Positions 25,782-35,660 of a DNA stretch of 64,000 bases are shown in pieces (position 1 is the first letter of the stretch; the number at the start of each line of letters is the position of its first letter). The notes under the pieces are model-generated. The model had not been told where the DNA came from. It did no database searches and saw only the letters and a program-made list of their open reading frames with translations. This stretch comes from Streptosporangium saharense (GTDB lineage Bacteria > Actinomycetota > Actinomycetes > Streptosporangiales > Streptosporangiaceae): assembly GCF_014203715.1 (NCBI RefSeq), contig NZ_JACHJP010000009.1, positions 1 through 64,000 on the forward strand, in the 5' to 3' direction. The position numbers were made by a program, and so were the translations under genes.

Positions 25782-26573
25782 TCAGTCGGCGCTCGGGGCG
25801 CCCTCGCGGGAGCTGACGCCGACGATCTCCCGCATCTCGCCGAGGGCGGCGGTCAGCTCGGGGATCGACCCCTTGCCCTCCAGCACGAGCGTCACCGCCA
25901 CGGTCCTTCGCGGCTGCCGGAGCTCGCGGTCCCGCCCACGATCACGGCCGCGGTCGCGCCCCGGCTCCTCCTCGGGTTCTTCGGGTTCTTCGGGGAGGCC
26001 GGGCATCCCGCGTTCGACCGAGACCTCGGTGACCGCGAAGTCGCGCTGGGTGCACTCGACCAGCACCCGGCGCAGTGCCCCGGTCCCGTCGAGGTAGACG
26101 ACCCGTAACTGGGTCGGCGTGTGCCGCGAGAGGGGCAGCCTGCGCCCCAGCGCGTTGAGGCCGTACACGGTAAGGAAGTGGCAGGCGGTCACGGCCACGG
26201 CGAGGATGGGAAGCCCGCCCCCGCAGGCCATCCCGACCGCCGCGGTGACCCACACGACCGCGGCGGTGGTCAGTCCTCGTACGGCGTCGCGCCGTACGAA
26301 GATCAGGCCACCCCCGATGAACCCGATGCCCGAGACGATCTGCGCGGCGACGCGGGAGGGGTCGAGGGAGACGTGCTCCCCAGGCACGTCGCTGAAGCCG
26401 TACTTGCTGACGAGCATGAACAGCGCCGCACCCAGACCGACGAGCGTGTGGGTGCGCAGCCCGGCGCTCTTGTTGCGCGCCTCGCGCTCCAACCCGATGG
26501 CGGACGAGAGCACCAGCGCCAAGACCAACTCGGCGATCTGCGGCACTCCCTGCCCCGGGGACAACGTGATCAC
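25782..26573 (-). CDS. MgtC/SapB-family membrane protein
   Basis: A 263-residue protein. Four to five TM helices form the MgtC domain (residues ~1-150; SSAIGLEREARNKSAGLRTH, GIGFIGGGLIF, GLTTAAVVWVTAAVG). The cytosolic C-terminal domain is split by a charged low-complexity stretch, EEPEEPEEEP then GRDRGRDRGRDRE. MgtC-like proteins are tied to Mg2+ limitation and ATP-synthase control in some bacteria; the role here is unknown. The start is uncertain: GTG 26573 lacks a ribosome site, while a TTG at 26564 has AGGTGA before it. Confidence 0.83.
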   Translation of the reverse strand: MITLSPGQGVPQIAELVLALVLSSAIGLEREARNKSAGLRTHTLVGLGAALFMLVSKYGFSDVPGEHVSLDPSRVAAQIVSGIGFIGGGLIFVRRDAVRGLTTAAVVWVTAAVGMACGGGLPILAVAVTACHFLTVYGLNALGRRLPLSRHTPTQLRVVYLDGTGALRRVLVECTQRDFAVTEVSVERGMPGLPEEPEEPEEEPGRDRGRDRGRDRELRQPRRTVAVTLVLEGKGSIPELTAALGEMREIVGVSSREGAPSAD

Positions 26574-27122
26574 CTGAGGGGTTCTACCCACTGTCTCATA
26601 TCCGATTCGGTTGGATATAGCGGCGAAACCACTACCAACAGATGGACGTTGTGCGACGCTAGGGGGCAGCAACTGACCGTGTTTTGTTGCGCACCGACGG
26701 TCGGGCGCCGTCGTGGCCGCGGCGCGATTTCGAGATTCCAGACGAGGGGCGCGGGGCGTCTTCACGCTCGTGAGCGAAGCTGTGAGCCGCTCTCGCGCGG
26801 TCGGCGAACGAGCGGGTCGACTGGAGCCTGATGACGACGTTTTCTCGCTCGAAGCGTATGACCGTGAACCGCAACGACGGGGCCGTTGCCTCCCTTTGAG
26901 ACGACTTGGTGTGAGTCGCATGCGTTGAGTTTGTGAGTCAAGTTCACAGCATAATGTCTGCATATTGCAGTTCAAGTAGAACTGATGTAATTTCCAGCAC
27001 ACAGAAGCCATCTCCACGGGAGATATGCGCGTCTCTGGTCGCACGAGGCGGCTTCCAGATAGGCAAACCCATCCGTCCTAGGGCTTCGGCGTGCTCCGCC
27101 GGAGATGGAGGTGGCCTGGATC
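26574..27122. other. ~550-bp upstream region of the STAND-like ATPase gene; AT-richer
   Basis: No gene is seen. The last ~190 bp is distinctly lower in G+C than its surroundings. CATAAT at 26950-26955 could be a -10 box, with TTGAGT at 26925-26930 as a poorly spaced (19 bp) -35. A perfect inverted repeat CAGTTC-AAGTA-GAACTG lies at 26968-26984, just downstream, and could be an operator or a transcript hairpin. The region marks the left edge of the defence island. Confidence 0.45.
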
Positions 27123-30100
27123 GTGAAGCGGATCCGTTGCCAATGCGGCGACTCCGAACACCCGGCCCCGCTGGGGCCGCTCTCTCGTTTCGACTGTTTT
27201 CGGCATGTGGACCGGGTGCTGGTGGGCGCCGCGGTAAGGGTGACCGCCGAGGACTTCCTCGCCGCCATCGGGCATTACCCCCCAGAGGGACGGCAGGCGA
27301 TCTTCCGTTTGGTGGGGCTGCCCAGCCTGAAGGCGATAACCCCTTCGGCTGCCGCCAACCTCGTCCGCATGCTGTGCGGTCCGGACGGCACGAGGTCAAG
27401 GCTCATCGACGCCCTGAGCAGGTTGGTCACGTGGGCCTTCGGAAACCGCGACGACCTGTCCGCCGAAGACTGCGTCCTCCTGCTGAACGCGGAGACCGCG
27501 GAGAAGGTGCTGGTGGAGGCCGGCTACATCGGGACGGCGCTGCAGAGGACGGCGCCGCTGCCCGCGAACCTGGTCGACCTCATCCTCGCGGACGTCGTCC
27601 GCAGGGATCTGCCGCTCTCCGCCGTCGCCCTGGGCATGCTGGTCCCGTCGGCTCACAGGCTGGGAGTCGAGGCCGAGACGGTCGTCCGGGAACTGTGGCG
27701 ACAACTCCGGGACGAGACGCCCGGCCTGCCGGAGCCCCCCGCCGGAGCCGATGTCCTCTGCGGGATCGCCCTTACACCTCCACGGGAACCCCTGCCGGGC
27801 GCGGGCACCATCGAAGAGGAAGGCGGGCAGATGCCCGAGAAGCACCTGATCGACCCTTCCACCCCTGACCTCCGGCACTCCCTGCGGCGGCTCGAAGAGC
27901 ACTTCGCGGCGGCCGCCGAGGCAGCCGGGCGCGTGCATGGGGACCTGTCCGGTGGGGTGAGGCCTTCCGACGTGGACATTGACGTGATCGTGCGGGCCCT
28001 GGACGGATTCGACGAGGTGAGGGAGCAGCTCCGGGGCGCGGGCGCGACGGAGATCACGGTGACCACACTGGACGGGTTGGGGAAGGCCCTCGACCACGCC
28101 GAGGCCGCGCGGTCCCGGGCCGAACGCGTGGGCGCGCTGGCGGGTCTGCGGGGACCGGACCTTCTCGACGAACTGCTCGCCGAGGTCCGTGAGGCTGCGA
28201 TGAAGGGGCCTTCGGCCGGGCTTGAGGCTCTGGCCGAGCTGATCGAGCTGTCCGCCGATCCCGACGCGGTGTTGCTCGCCGACGACCTTGAGGATTCTGC
28301 CAGGAGGGAGCTGCCACCGCGGTGGCAGCCGGTGATCCGGGCGGCCCTCGGCGGACGTCTGAGACTGGAACCACAGGTGGACGACGACCTTCCCACGAGG
28401 GCTCCGGCCATGGAGGCACAGGAGGAGGAGCCGGGATCGGATGACGAAGGAGGGGTGGAGCCTCCCACCGTCCCCGACGACGAGCCCCCCTCGGGGAACG
28501 CCACGGCCGAACCGGACAGTGCGGAGGAGCCGGATCTGGCAGGTTTGGATCGCATGCTGGAGAGCAGGTTCAGGCCCCGGTCCGAGACGGGTGTGGCTCA
28601 GCCGGGTAAGGCGCGGCCGGCGCCGAAGCCCTCGGTGGCTGTGGAGCCGGAACCGCCCCGGCCCGCACAGGCCGCCGATCCCGGGCCGCCGTTCGCCGAG
28701 AGCTCCGAGGAGACACCCGGGAGGTACGGCCAGGAGGAGGCCGTGGCGCTTCGCGCGCGGCGGTTCGGCCTCGCGGCCTGGATTCGCGCCGCCGAGGGAC
28801 GTCCGGAATCCGAGATCGCCGCGCGGCGGTGCGCCGCCCTGGCCGCCGACATGAGCGCGTTCGCCGGGCGGCTCTCCGCGGCGTTCGGCGAGACGGCCCA
28901 GCGGATCGTGGCCGACGACCTGGCCGACGACGCCGCAGGTCGCCTCCTCGCCTGGGCGGCATCGATCCGCGCGGGGCTCGTCCATCCCACTCACGCCTCC
29001 GAGCGCCTGGTGGAGGATCTGGCCTCGACGGTCCTGGGGTATCCGGCCATGACCGCGTGCGGGGAGGCCTTTCAGCAGGCGCTGCGCTCCGGCGTCTATC
29101 TCGTCCCCGGTCTCTCCGGCCAGATGCGCGACTCGGCGCAGGCTGAGCGCGACCACGAACGCACGGTTGCCGCGTGCGCGCGCCTGCTTGAGGAGGGGCC
29201 ACACCGGAACATCAAGTTCGCCGCGGCCACCGTGGTGTGGAAGTCGCTCATCCAGCCGGACGGAGCCGTGGGCAAGCTGGTCGGAGTCGCGGCCCGCGAC
29301 GATGTCCGCCTCCTGGAGGAGACCGTCCAGAAGCTGGACGGGCTGCGTACGGCCGGCAGGATCGACCGCCTGATCGACGACGAGGCGAAACGCCAGTCAG
29401 GCTCCCGCAAGGCCAAGATCATCGCAGGGGCGCGGGCCAAGCTGGTCGAGATGGTCGAGGAGGCCCTGGACCTCGTCGCGGACTGGGCCACCGCCGTCCG
29501 GGGAGTGCAGATCCGCCGAGGCAACGGGTCGAACGAATGGCTGTCACAGGGGCTGGCGAAGCTCCGGGAGGCGGTCGGCCCCCACCGGGCGAGCCTCGCC
29601 GAGGAGTTCGGTGCCCTGGCGAAGACGGGAGACCTCGTGCTGGCGGCCGCCGCGGCGGGAGCGGCGCACCTGATCACCGACACCTTTCACCTGCTCGACG
29701 GCGAGGCGCTGAGCGAGACAGAACCGACGGTGGCCGCGGTGCTCAACCAGGACCTTCTACTCGCTCCCGAGGTGAGGCTTGACCCGGAGACCCTGCGTCC
29801 CCGGGAGACTCCGGCACCGGAGGCGCTGGCCCGGCTCGCGACGGCGGACGCCCCCGACTGGAAGGAGGCCTTCGAGGCCCGGGCCGCCCTCGGGGACCAC
29901 GAGGGGACGCGCGCGGTGGTGACGGCGATCGAGCGCCAGGACCCGGAGCTCGCGGCGGAGCTGTGGGCACGCAGGAAGAAACTCGTCGAGGAGGCACGAG
30001 AGAGCAGGGACGAGCGGATCGAGGCGCTCAGGGACCTGCTGGCCGACCGGCGCAGGAAGGGGGTGCTCACCGAGGCCGACACGAGGAGGATGACCGGCAG

Positions 30101-33100
30101 ATTGCAGGCTCTGGCGGAGCCCGGCAGGGAGGACTTCGGCGTCATCGCGGAGAGTGCCGAGAAGACGGAGACCGAGATGGAGGCGGTCTACGCCGCACGG
30201 ATCGCCGAAGAGGAGGCCCGATTGGCGAAGAAGAGCGCCGAGCACCCCGACGTACGAGCCGCGGCGCCTCGCATCAGAGAGCACATCGCCAGGGGTGAGC
30301 TGACGACCGCCCGTGAGTATCTGGCCCAGGCCGAGGCGGGTAGGCCGCTGCCCGCGGATCAGGAGTCCTTCAATCATTTCAGTCGTTTCTTCCCGAGTTT
30401 CCCTCAGGCCTTCGAGAACATGTCCATCCTCTCCTCGGGAGGGCGAGCCAGGAAGCGGGAGAGCGACGAGTGGGTCAGGAACCTGTTGGAGGCCGTCCGG
30501 GCCGGTCGGGACGTCGCCGATCCGGACCTGCACAGTGCCATCTCCGAGGCGGGGCTCGACCTCCAGGCGCTGCCCGCCGGACGGCGTGAGGAGCTGAGAA
30601 ACGGGCTGCGCCTGTGGAGGTCGCTGGCTGAGGGGCCCAAGGCCGCCAACAACCTGAGAAGCGCGATCGAGGCCGTGCTGCGGATGATCGGGCTGGAAGG
30701 CCGGCAGGAGCCGGGAGAGGTGGCGCAGAACCGGTTGTGGGTGACTCTGAAAGAGGTTCGGACCGGTGACGCGCTGCTGCCGGAGTTCGGTTCGAGGATG
30801 AGCCCGTCGGGAGACAGCCTGCGGCTGCTGTTCGTCTGGCGCAGACCGGGGCCGCAGCAGCTGATCGAGTGGCTCAAGGACGAGCCCCAGGACCGGACCG
30901 TCCTGGTGTTCTACTTCGGGGTGCTGTCGCCGGGCCAACGCGAGCAGCTGGCCACCGCCGCCCGCAGGCGCCCCCGGCCGGTCGCCGCGGTGATCGACGA
31001 CGCCGCGATCAGCTACCTCGCCGCGCTGCCCGAGGCGAGCTGGACGGCCGTGGTCAGCCTGCTCGCGCCGTTCGGCGCGGCCAACCCCTACGCCCCCACC
31101 GGGGACGTGCCGATGGAGATGTTCTACGGCCGCGACGCCCAGCTGGAGAGTGTGACCAGCGGCTCGGGCTCGTCGATCGTGTACGGCGGGCGCCAGCTCG
31201 GCAAGTCGGCGCTGCTGCGGGAGGCCGAACGGAGCCTCCGCAGAAGCGACCCCGACCGTGTCGTGATCCTGGAGACCGTCCAGGAGATCGGGAAGATCGT
31301 CCCGGAGAGCGCGCTGTGGCCACGCCTGGCGGGCAGGCTCGCCGACGCCGGAGTGCTTCCCCAGTCGGGGGCGGTGATGAAGGACCGCGGGGACATCTGC
31401 CGGGCGGTCAGGCAGTGGATCGAGCACGACCCCACCCGGCAGGTGCTGATCCTGCTCGACGAGGCCGACGCCTTCCTCAACCAGGACGCGGCCAACGCGA
31501 AGTTCACCAACGTCGAGGCCCTGCGCGACCTCATGCAGAGCACCGACCGGCGGGTCAAGGTGGTCTTCGCCGGACTCCACCAGACCGCCAGGTTCCAGAG
31601 CCTGTCTAACCAGCCGCTGCCGCACCTGGGCACGCCGATCCCCATCGGCCCGCTGGACCCGCAGGACGCCTTCGACCTGCTCACACGGCCCCTTATGGCG
31701 CTGGGTTTCCGCTTCCCGGACACCCTGGCGGCACGTGTCATCGCCGAGGCGAACAACGCGCCCGCGCACATCCAGCTCTTTGCCGATGTTCTGCTGAGGC
31801 GGCTGCGCCGGATGCCGGTCCACGGTGGCGGCCTGCCGTACGAGATCACGTCTGAGGACGTGACCACGGTCTGGCGGGACAAGGAGCTCACGGTCGGGTT
31901 CAAGGACCGGTTCGAGTGGACGCTGGACCTGGACAAACGCTACAAGGTGATCGCCTACTCGGTCGCCTTCCACGCGCTGTCGAACGGCATGGACGTGACG
32001 ATCGGGGTGCAGAAGCTGCAGGAGGACTGCCACACCTGGTGGTCCGAGGGTTTCGAGGGGTGCACGGGTGACGGCTTCCGCGGCCTGCTTGAGGAGTGCG
32101 TCAACCTCGGAGTGCTCTCCTCTGACGCCGGAGGGTACCGTCTGCGCACGCCTCACATCCTCACCCTGCTGGGCGGGGCGGAGGAGGTCTACGCCGTGCT
32201 CGACAAGGCCGAGGAGTTCGAGCGGCCGGACTCCTTCGACGCGCACTCCTACCGGGCCCCCTACCGCAACGGCCCCGACCGCTCCCCGCTCACCGGTGCC
32301 CAGGTGACCCGGCTGCTGAGCCACCGGGACAGTCTTCATCTCATCACCGGCTCCCCGGCTCTCCACCTCGAACGTGTCGGCGCGGCGCTGGAGGAGGAGG
32401 CCGGACGACAGCACGTCGCCCAGGTGTGGCGGGCGGGCAGGGAGTACACCTTCGAGGGCGCGGTTCAGCGGGCCAGGGACAGCGGCGGACACGGCGTCGT
32501 GGTCGTGGATCTGTCCGGGCGCTCGCGGGAGCAGGCGTCCGGGTTCCTCAGGACGGCGGTGACCGCCCTGTCGCAGGAGGGAGGCGGTGGGACGCTGGCG
32601 CTGGCGTTGCTGGCACCCCCCGAGCTGATTCCCCTCTGGCTCGCCACGGGTATGGACACGGACGACCTGTCACACCTTGTCTGGATCATGGAGCTGCGGC
32701 GTTACGGAGAGGCGGACGTACGCCAGTGGATGAACGACGTCGATCTCGGCTATCGCGGACCGGCCAGCCAGGAGGCGCTGTTGGGATGCACCGGGGGATG
32801 GCCGATTCTGATCAGCAAGGTTATCGAGGGCGGACCCGCCGACCGCGACGACGCGCTTGAGCGCTGCCGTGAGTGGACCCGGGCCAACGCCGAGGAGTTC
32901 GTCAGGTCGACAGGCGTGCTCAGGGACGCCACGCTCGGCTGGGCCTGGCGGCAGGTGATCGACGTGGGACCCGCACGCCCGGACGAGCTGGCCGAGTACC
33001 TGGAGGGGATGGCCGACAGCGAGGCGGGTACGGCGCGTCGCGACCGCCTTCACGCAGACGGATACCCCTCCTGGGCCGCTACGGTCGAGGCGCTCCGGCT

Positions 33101-33191
33101 GCTCGGCGCGCTGGAGACGAGGGCCGACGGCGTCTTCACGTGCGAGCAGATCCTGGCCGAGGCGACCGGGGCACTGGAGACCCGCCCATGA
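27123..33191 (+). CDS. very large STAND-like P-loop ATPase, putative defence sensor
   Basis: A ~2,022-residue protein. It begins with KRIRCQCG (possible zinc pair) and a long helical region. An acidic Pro-rich linker spans ~residues 420-540 and further helical/coiled-coil segments ~900-1,095. A short alpha/beta domain (LLFVWRRPGPQQLIEWL, VLVFYFGVLSPGQREQL) leads through PFGAANPYAP and MFYGRD into a P-loop NTPase: Walker A GGRQLGKSAL with Lys ~1361 and Walker B VLILLDEADAF with Asp ~1446. The C-terminus looks like a winged-helix and a Rossmann-like region. GTG 27123 has GGAGG 11 nt upstream; ATG 27105 is possible. The stop overlaps the beta-CASP gene by ATGA, so the two are coupled. The lack of a recognisable effector in this chain suggests that the partner supplies it. 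Confidence 0.8.
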   Translation: MKRIRCQCGDSEHPAPLGPLSRFDCFRHVDRVLVGAAVRVTAEDFLAAIGHYPPEGRQAIFRLVGLPSLKAITPSAAANLVRMLCGPDGTRSRLIDALSRLVTWAFGNRDDLSAEDCVLLLNAETAEKVLVEAGYIGTALQRTAPLPANLVDLILADVVRRDLPLSAVALGMLVPSAHRLGVEAETVVRELWRQLRDETPGLPEPPAGADVLCGIALTPPREPLPGAGTIEEEGGQMPEKHLIDPSTPDLRHSLRRLEEHFAAAAEAAGRVHGDLSGGVRPSDVDIDVIVRALDGFDEVREQLRGAGATEITVTTLDGLGKALDHAEAARSRAERVGALAGLRGPDLLDELLAEVREAAMKGPSAGLEALAELIELSADPDAVLLADDLEDSARRELPPRWQPVIRAALGGRLRLEPQVDDDLPTRAPAMEAQEEEPGSDDEGGVEPPTVPDDEPPSGNATAEPDSAEEPDLAGLDRMLESRFRPRSETGVAQPGKARPAPKPSVAVEPEPPRPAQAADPGPPFAESSEETPGRYGQEEAVALRARRFGLAAWIRAAEGRPESEIAARRCAALAADMSAFAGRLSAAFGETAQRIVADDLADDAAGRLLAWAASIRAGLVHPTHASERLVEDLASTVLGYPAMTACGEAFQQALRSGVYLVPGLSGQMRDSAQAERDHERTVAACARLLEEGPHRNIKFAAATVVWKSLIQPDGAVGKLVGVAARDDVRLLEETVQKLDGLRTAGRIDRLIDDEAKRQSGSRKAKIIAGARAKLVEMVEEALDLVADWATAVRGVQIRRGNGSNEWLSQGLAKLREAVGPHRASLAEEFGALAKTGDLVLAAAAAGAAHLITDTFHLLDGEALSETEPTVAAVLNQDLLLAPEVRLDPETLRPRETPAPEALARLATADAPDWKEAFEARAALGDHEGTRAVVTAIERQDPELAAELWARRKKLVEEARESRDERIEALRDLLADRRRKGVLTEADTRRMTGRLQALAEPGREDFGVIAESAEKTETEMEAVYAARIAEEEARLAKKSAEHPDVRAAAPRIREHIARGELTTAREYLAQAEAGRPLPADQESFNHFSRFFPSFPQAFENMSILSSGGRARKRESDEWVRNLLEAVRAGRDVADPDLHSAISEAGLDLQALPAGRREELRNGLRLWRSLAEGPKAANNLRSAIEAVLRMIGLEGRQEPGEVAQNRLWVTLKEVRTGDALLPEFGSRMSPSGDSLRLLFVWRRPGPQQLIEWLKDEPQDRTVLVFYFGVLSPGQREQLATAARRRPRPVAAVIDDAAISYLAALPEASWTAVVSLLAPFGAANPYAPTGDVPMEMFYGRDAQLESVTSGSGSSIVYGGRQLGKSALLREAERSLRRSDPDRVVILETVQEIGKIVPESALWPRLAGRLADAGVLPQSGAVMKDRGDICRAVRQWIEHDPTRQVLILLDEADAFLNQDAANAKFTNVEALRDLMQSTDRRVKVVFAGLHQTARFQSLSNQPLPHLGTPIPIGPLDPQDAFDLLTRPLMALGFRFPDTLAARVIAEANNAPAHIQLFADVLLRRLRRMPVHGGGLPYEITSEDVTTVWRDKELTVGFKDRFEWTLDLDKRYKVIAYSVAFHALSNGMDVTIGVQKLQEDCHTWWSEGFEGCTGDGFRGLLEECVNLGVLSSDAGGYRLRTPHILTLLGGAEEVYAVLDKAEEFERPDSFDAHSYRAPYRNGPDRSPLTGAQVTRLLSHRDSLHLITGSPALHLERVGAALEEEAGRQHVAQVWRAGREYTFEGAVQRARDSGGHGVVVVDLSGRSREQASGFLRTAVTALSQEGGGGTLALALLAPPELIPLWLATGMDTDDLSHLVWIMELRRYGEADVRQWMNDVDLGYRGPASQEALLGCTGGWPILISKVIEGGPADRDDALERCREWTRANAEEFVRSTGVLRDATLGWAWRQVIDVGPARPDELAEYLEGMADSEAGTARRDRLHADGYPSWAATVEALRLLGALETRADGVFTCEQILAEATGALETRP

Positions 33192-35233
33192 CGGCTGATC
33201 CGCTGATTCCGCTGCTGCGCGCGGCTGCGGAGGCCGTTCTCAGCCGCCCCACGATGGCCGGGCACACGGGCGGAGCCGAGAGGTTCGCCGCCGACCACAG
33301 GGCCGCGCTGCTCGACATGCTGGCCCAGTCGGACGACCTGCGGAGACTCTGCCGGGAACGACTGCGGATTCCGCGTTCGCGGCAGGCCGAGCGGGATTTC
33401 GCCGGGCTTCTCCTGCACGCCGACCCGGAGGTCCGGGCCGCGGCGGTCAGGTTCGCGCAGACGGCGGACGGCAGACAGGCCGACGCGACCGCCGACCGCG
33501 GGATCCGCCGCCTGCGTGACAGGAACAAGCAGCTGCAGGAGAGGCTGCGGACGGCCACAGGCAGGCTGGACAACGCCCTGGCCGACATGGAGGCGAACCG
33601 GCAGACGGCACGCGAGGCGGGGGAGCGGGCCGAACGGCTCGACGCCGAGCTCTCCGCGACGCGGCGGCGCCTGCGCGACCCCGCGTCCACGGCGTCGGCG
33701 CTGCTGGCGTTGTTGCAGGAGGAACCACGGGAGCCCGAGGGCGATTCACGGAGCCGTGATCCGCACCTACGGCGGGAACCGCCTCCGGCCCCGCTTCCCT
33801 CTCCGCTGGAGACGGCGGCTCGGCTTGCGGAAATCAGTCCCGAGTCGTTCGCCCGCGCGCTTCGGGCGTTGATCGAACCTCCGGTGCCATCGGCCACGGT
33901 TGTCGTCTCTCAGGAACGAGACCTCAGGGTCGTGCCGCTCGGGGGAGGCACGGGGATCGGTGGCTCCTGCCTGCTGGTCGAGGCCGGAGGCACCCGCGTG
34001 CTCATTGACGCCGGTCTCGTTCCGGGGGACCCGTCCAGGCCGCCCGCGGACATCGGACAAGCGCTGGACGGCCCCCTGCACGCCGTCGTGGTGACGCACG
34101 CCCACAACGACCACTGTGGATACGTCCCGGCGCTGACCGACCGGCTGCCGGACCTGCGGATCATCGCCACGCCGGAGACCACCCAGCTGATGCCCGCCAT
34201 GTGGCTCGACTCCGTGAAGATCATGGATCAACGGCGGCGGCTGGCCGACACCTGGAGTGTGGACACCGAGCCGCTCTATCCGCGCGAGGCGGTCGCCGAG
34301 GCGTCGCGACGCTGTGAGGAGCTGGCCTTCGGCGTGCCGCGGCGGATCGGGGACCTGACGGTCGAACTGTTCCCCGCGGGCCACATCCTGGGAGCCGCGG
34401 GAGTCGTGGTGCGAGCTGGGGAGTCCCGCGTCGTCATCACGGGGGATATTTCAGGATTTCGGCAGGAGAGCGTTGACGGCTACGCCGTCCCCGAGTCAGC
34501 CCACTACGCCGACCTGTTGGTGATGGAGTCCACCTGTTGCGCGGAGAACCACCGCGAGCGAGAGGGCATGGTCGGTGAGCTCGTCAGGGCCGTTGAGGGA
34601 ATCTACGCCCAGGGAGGCCGGGTGCTCATCCCGGCGTTCGCGCTTGGCAGAGCACAGGAACTGGCCCTCGTCATGCGAAGCCATCTTCCGCACGTGCCGG
34701 TTCTGGTCGACGGCATGGCCGCCGACATCAGCAGGTCGTTCGAGGCCGTGACCGCGGACGGCCCCCACCCGCTTTCGGTCTTCGGCGGCAACGTCGGCCG
34801 CGCCAGACCCGGCGACATGGACAGGTTCACTCGCGGAGTGGTGATCAGCACCTCGGGAATGCTCTCCGGAGGGCCCGCCGTACGGTGGGCGGCGAAGATC
34901 CTTCCCGACCCCAAGAGCGCTCTGTTCCTGTCCGGCTATCAAGACGAGGAGTCGCCGGGCAGGAGGCTCCTGATCTCGGCCCAGAGCGCCTCTCCCCATC
35001 TGATCGTCGACGACATGGGTGAGGAACGGAAGATCCCGATCAGGGCGCGGGTGGACATGATGAGGCTGTCCGCGCACGCGGACAGGCGAGGACTGCTGGA
35101 GATCGCCGACGAGGTGTCGGCGCACGAGGTGATGCTGGTTCACGGGGAGGCCAGGCGTCAGGCGGAGTTCCGCGAGGTCCTGCGGCTTCGGAGGCACACC
35201 ACGACGGGAACGGGAAGCTGGAGGGTGAGCTGA
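33188..35233 (+). CDS. metallo-beta-lactamase/beta-CASP nuclease with coiled-coil N-terminus
   Basis: A 681-residue protein. Residues 1-100 are helical and ~105-180 a coiled coil (LRDRNKQLQERLRTATGRL and following heptads). From ~235 it is an MBL-fold/beta-CASP enzyme of the CPSF/RNase J group: H304-A-H306-N-D308-H309 metal motif, AGHILGAAG, ITGDISGF, GRVLIPAFALGRAQELALVM, ISTSGMLSGGPA, LSGYQDEESPG and MMRLSAHADRRGL. Such enzymes cut RNA (some DNA) with two zinc ions. All metal ligands look intact, so it should be catalytic. ATG 33188 sits in an ATGA overlap with the ATPase gene. The coiled coil is absent from housekeeping RNase J and probably mediates contact with the ATPase. Confidence 0.85.
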   Translation: MTADPLIPLLRAAAEAVLSRPTMAGHTGGAERFAADHRAALLDMLAQSDDLRRLCRERLRIPRSRQAERDFAGLLLHADPEVRAAAVRFAQTADGRQADATADRGIRRLRDRNKQLQERLRTATGRLDNALADMEANRQTAREAGERAERLDAELSATRRRLRDPASTASALLALLQEEPREPEGDSRSRDPHLRREPPPAPLPSPLETAARLAEISPESFARALRALIEPPVPSATVVVSQERDLRVVPLGGGTGIGGSCLLVEAGGTRVLIDAGLVPGDPSRPPADIGQALDGPLHAVVVTHAHNDHCGYVPALTDRLPDLRIIATPETTQLMPAMWLDSVKIMDQRRRLADTWSVDTEPLYPREAVAEASRRCEELAFGVPRRIGDLTVELFPAGHILGAAGVVVRAGESRVVITGDISGFRQESVDGYAVPESAHYADLLVMESTCCAENHREREGMVGELVRAVEGIYAQGGRVLIPAFALGRAQELALVMRSHLPHVPVLVDGMAADISRSFEAVTADGPHPLSVFGGNVGRARPGDMDRFTRGVVISTSGMLSGGPAVRWAAKILPDPKSALFLSGYQDEESPGRRLLISAQSASPHLIVDDMGEERKIPIRARVDMMRLSAHADRRGLLEIADEVSAHEVMLVHGEARRQAEFREVLRLRRHTTTGTGSWRVS

Positions 35234-35660
35234 CATCTTTGAACGGGTTTCACGACACGGTCCAGTGATGCGATGGCTGGTGGGCGCCGGAGATCGAGGG
35301 GCAAGGCCGCAACACCTGGTCCACACGCGGGGGCGAAGGCTTGACCAGGTGAAGGAACCCATACGTGATCTGCCGGCTGTTCGCTTCGAAGCCGACGACC
35401 GTTCGATCCCTCCTACCAGGCGGTGAGTAAGCTCCTCACGGCCCCTTCCGTCGCCTGCTCCTCCGACAAGGAGAACGATTACGACGCGTTACCGGCCCCA
35501 ACCCTCGGAGAAGGTATATTCCCAGGTCGTCGGCCTGTGTGCGTGAATGTGATTCACGTGCACGGCGTTGGTGGTCGACGCACAGTAAAATCGTGGGATA
35601 TCTTGACGTCCACATATTTCCGCCCGAGGGGGTGGAGTCCATTCGGGGAGTGCGGGGCCG
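35234..35660. other. 427-bp gap before the methylase gene, with promoter-like region
   Basis: No credible gene is seen. The second half is AT-richer, with TAAAAT (35586-35591) as a possible -10 box, and carries the palindrome listed separately. The first half shows nothing recognisable. Confidence 0.45.
35537..35563. promoter_or_regulatory. 27-bp imperfect palindrome upstream of the HTH-methylase gene
   Basis: Arms GTGTGCGTGAAT and ATTCACGTGCAC around GTG match at 10 of 12 positions, the inner seven perfectly. It lies ~100 bp before a methylase that has its own N-terminal HTH, so autoregulation is plausible. Confidence 0.5.

Noticed and set aside
29757..32492. A 911-codon minus-strand frame inside the giant ATPase gene
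   Set aside because: Antisense shadow; the plus-strand frame has clear P-loop motifs and a coupled downstream gene.
32873..33187. An N-terminal extension of the beta-CASP protein into the ATPase gene
   Set aside because: The frame is open further upstream, but ATG 33188 in the ATGA overlap gives coupled translation and the extension would be antifamily shadow sequence.
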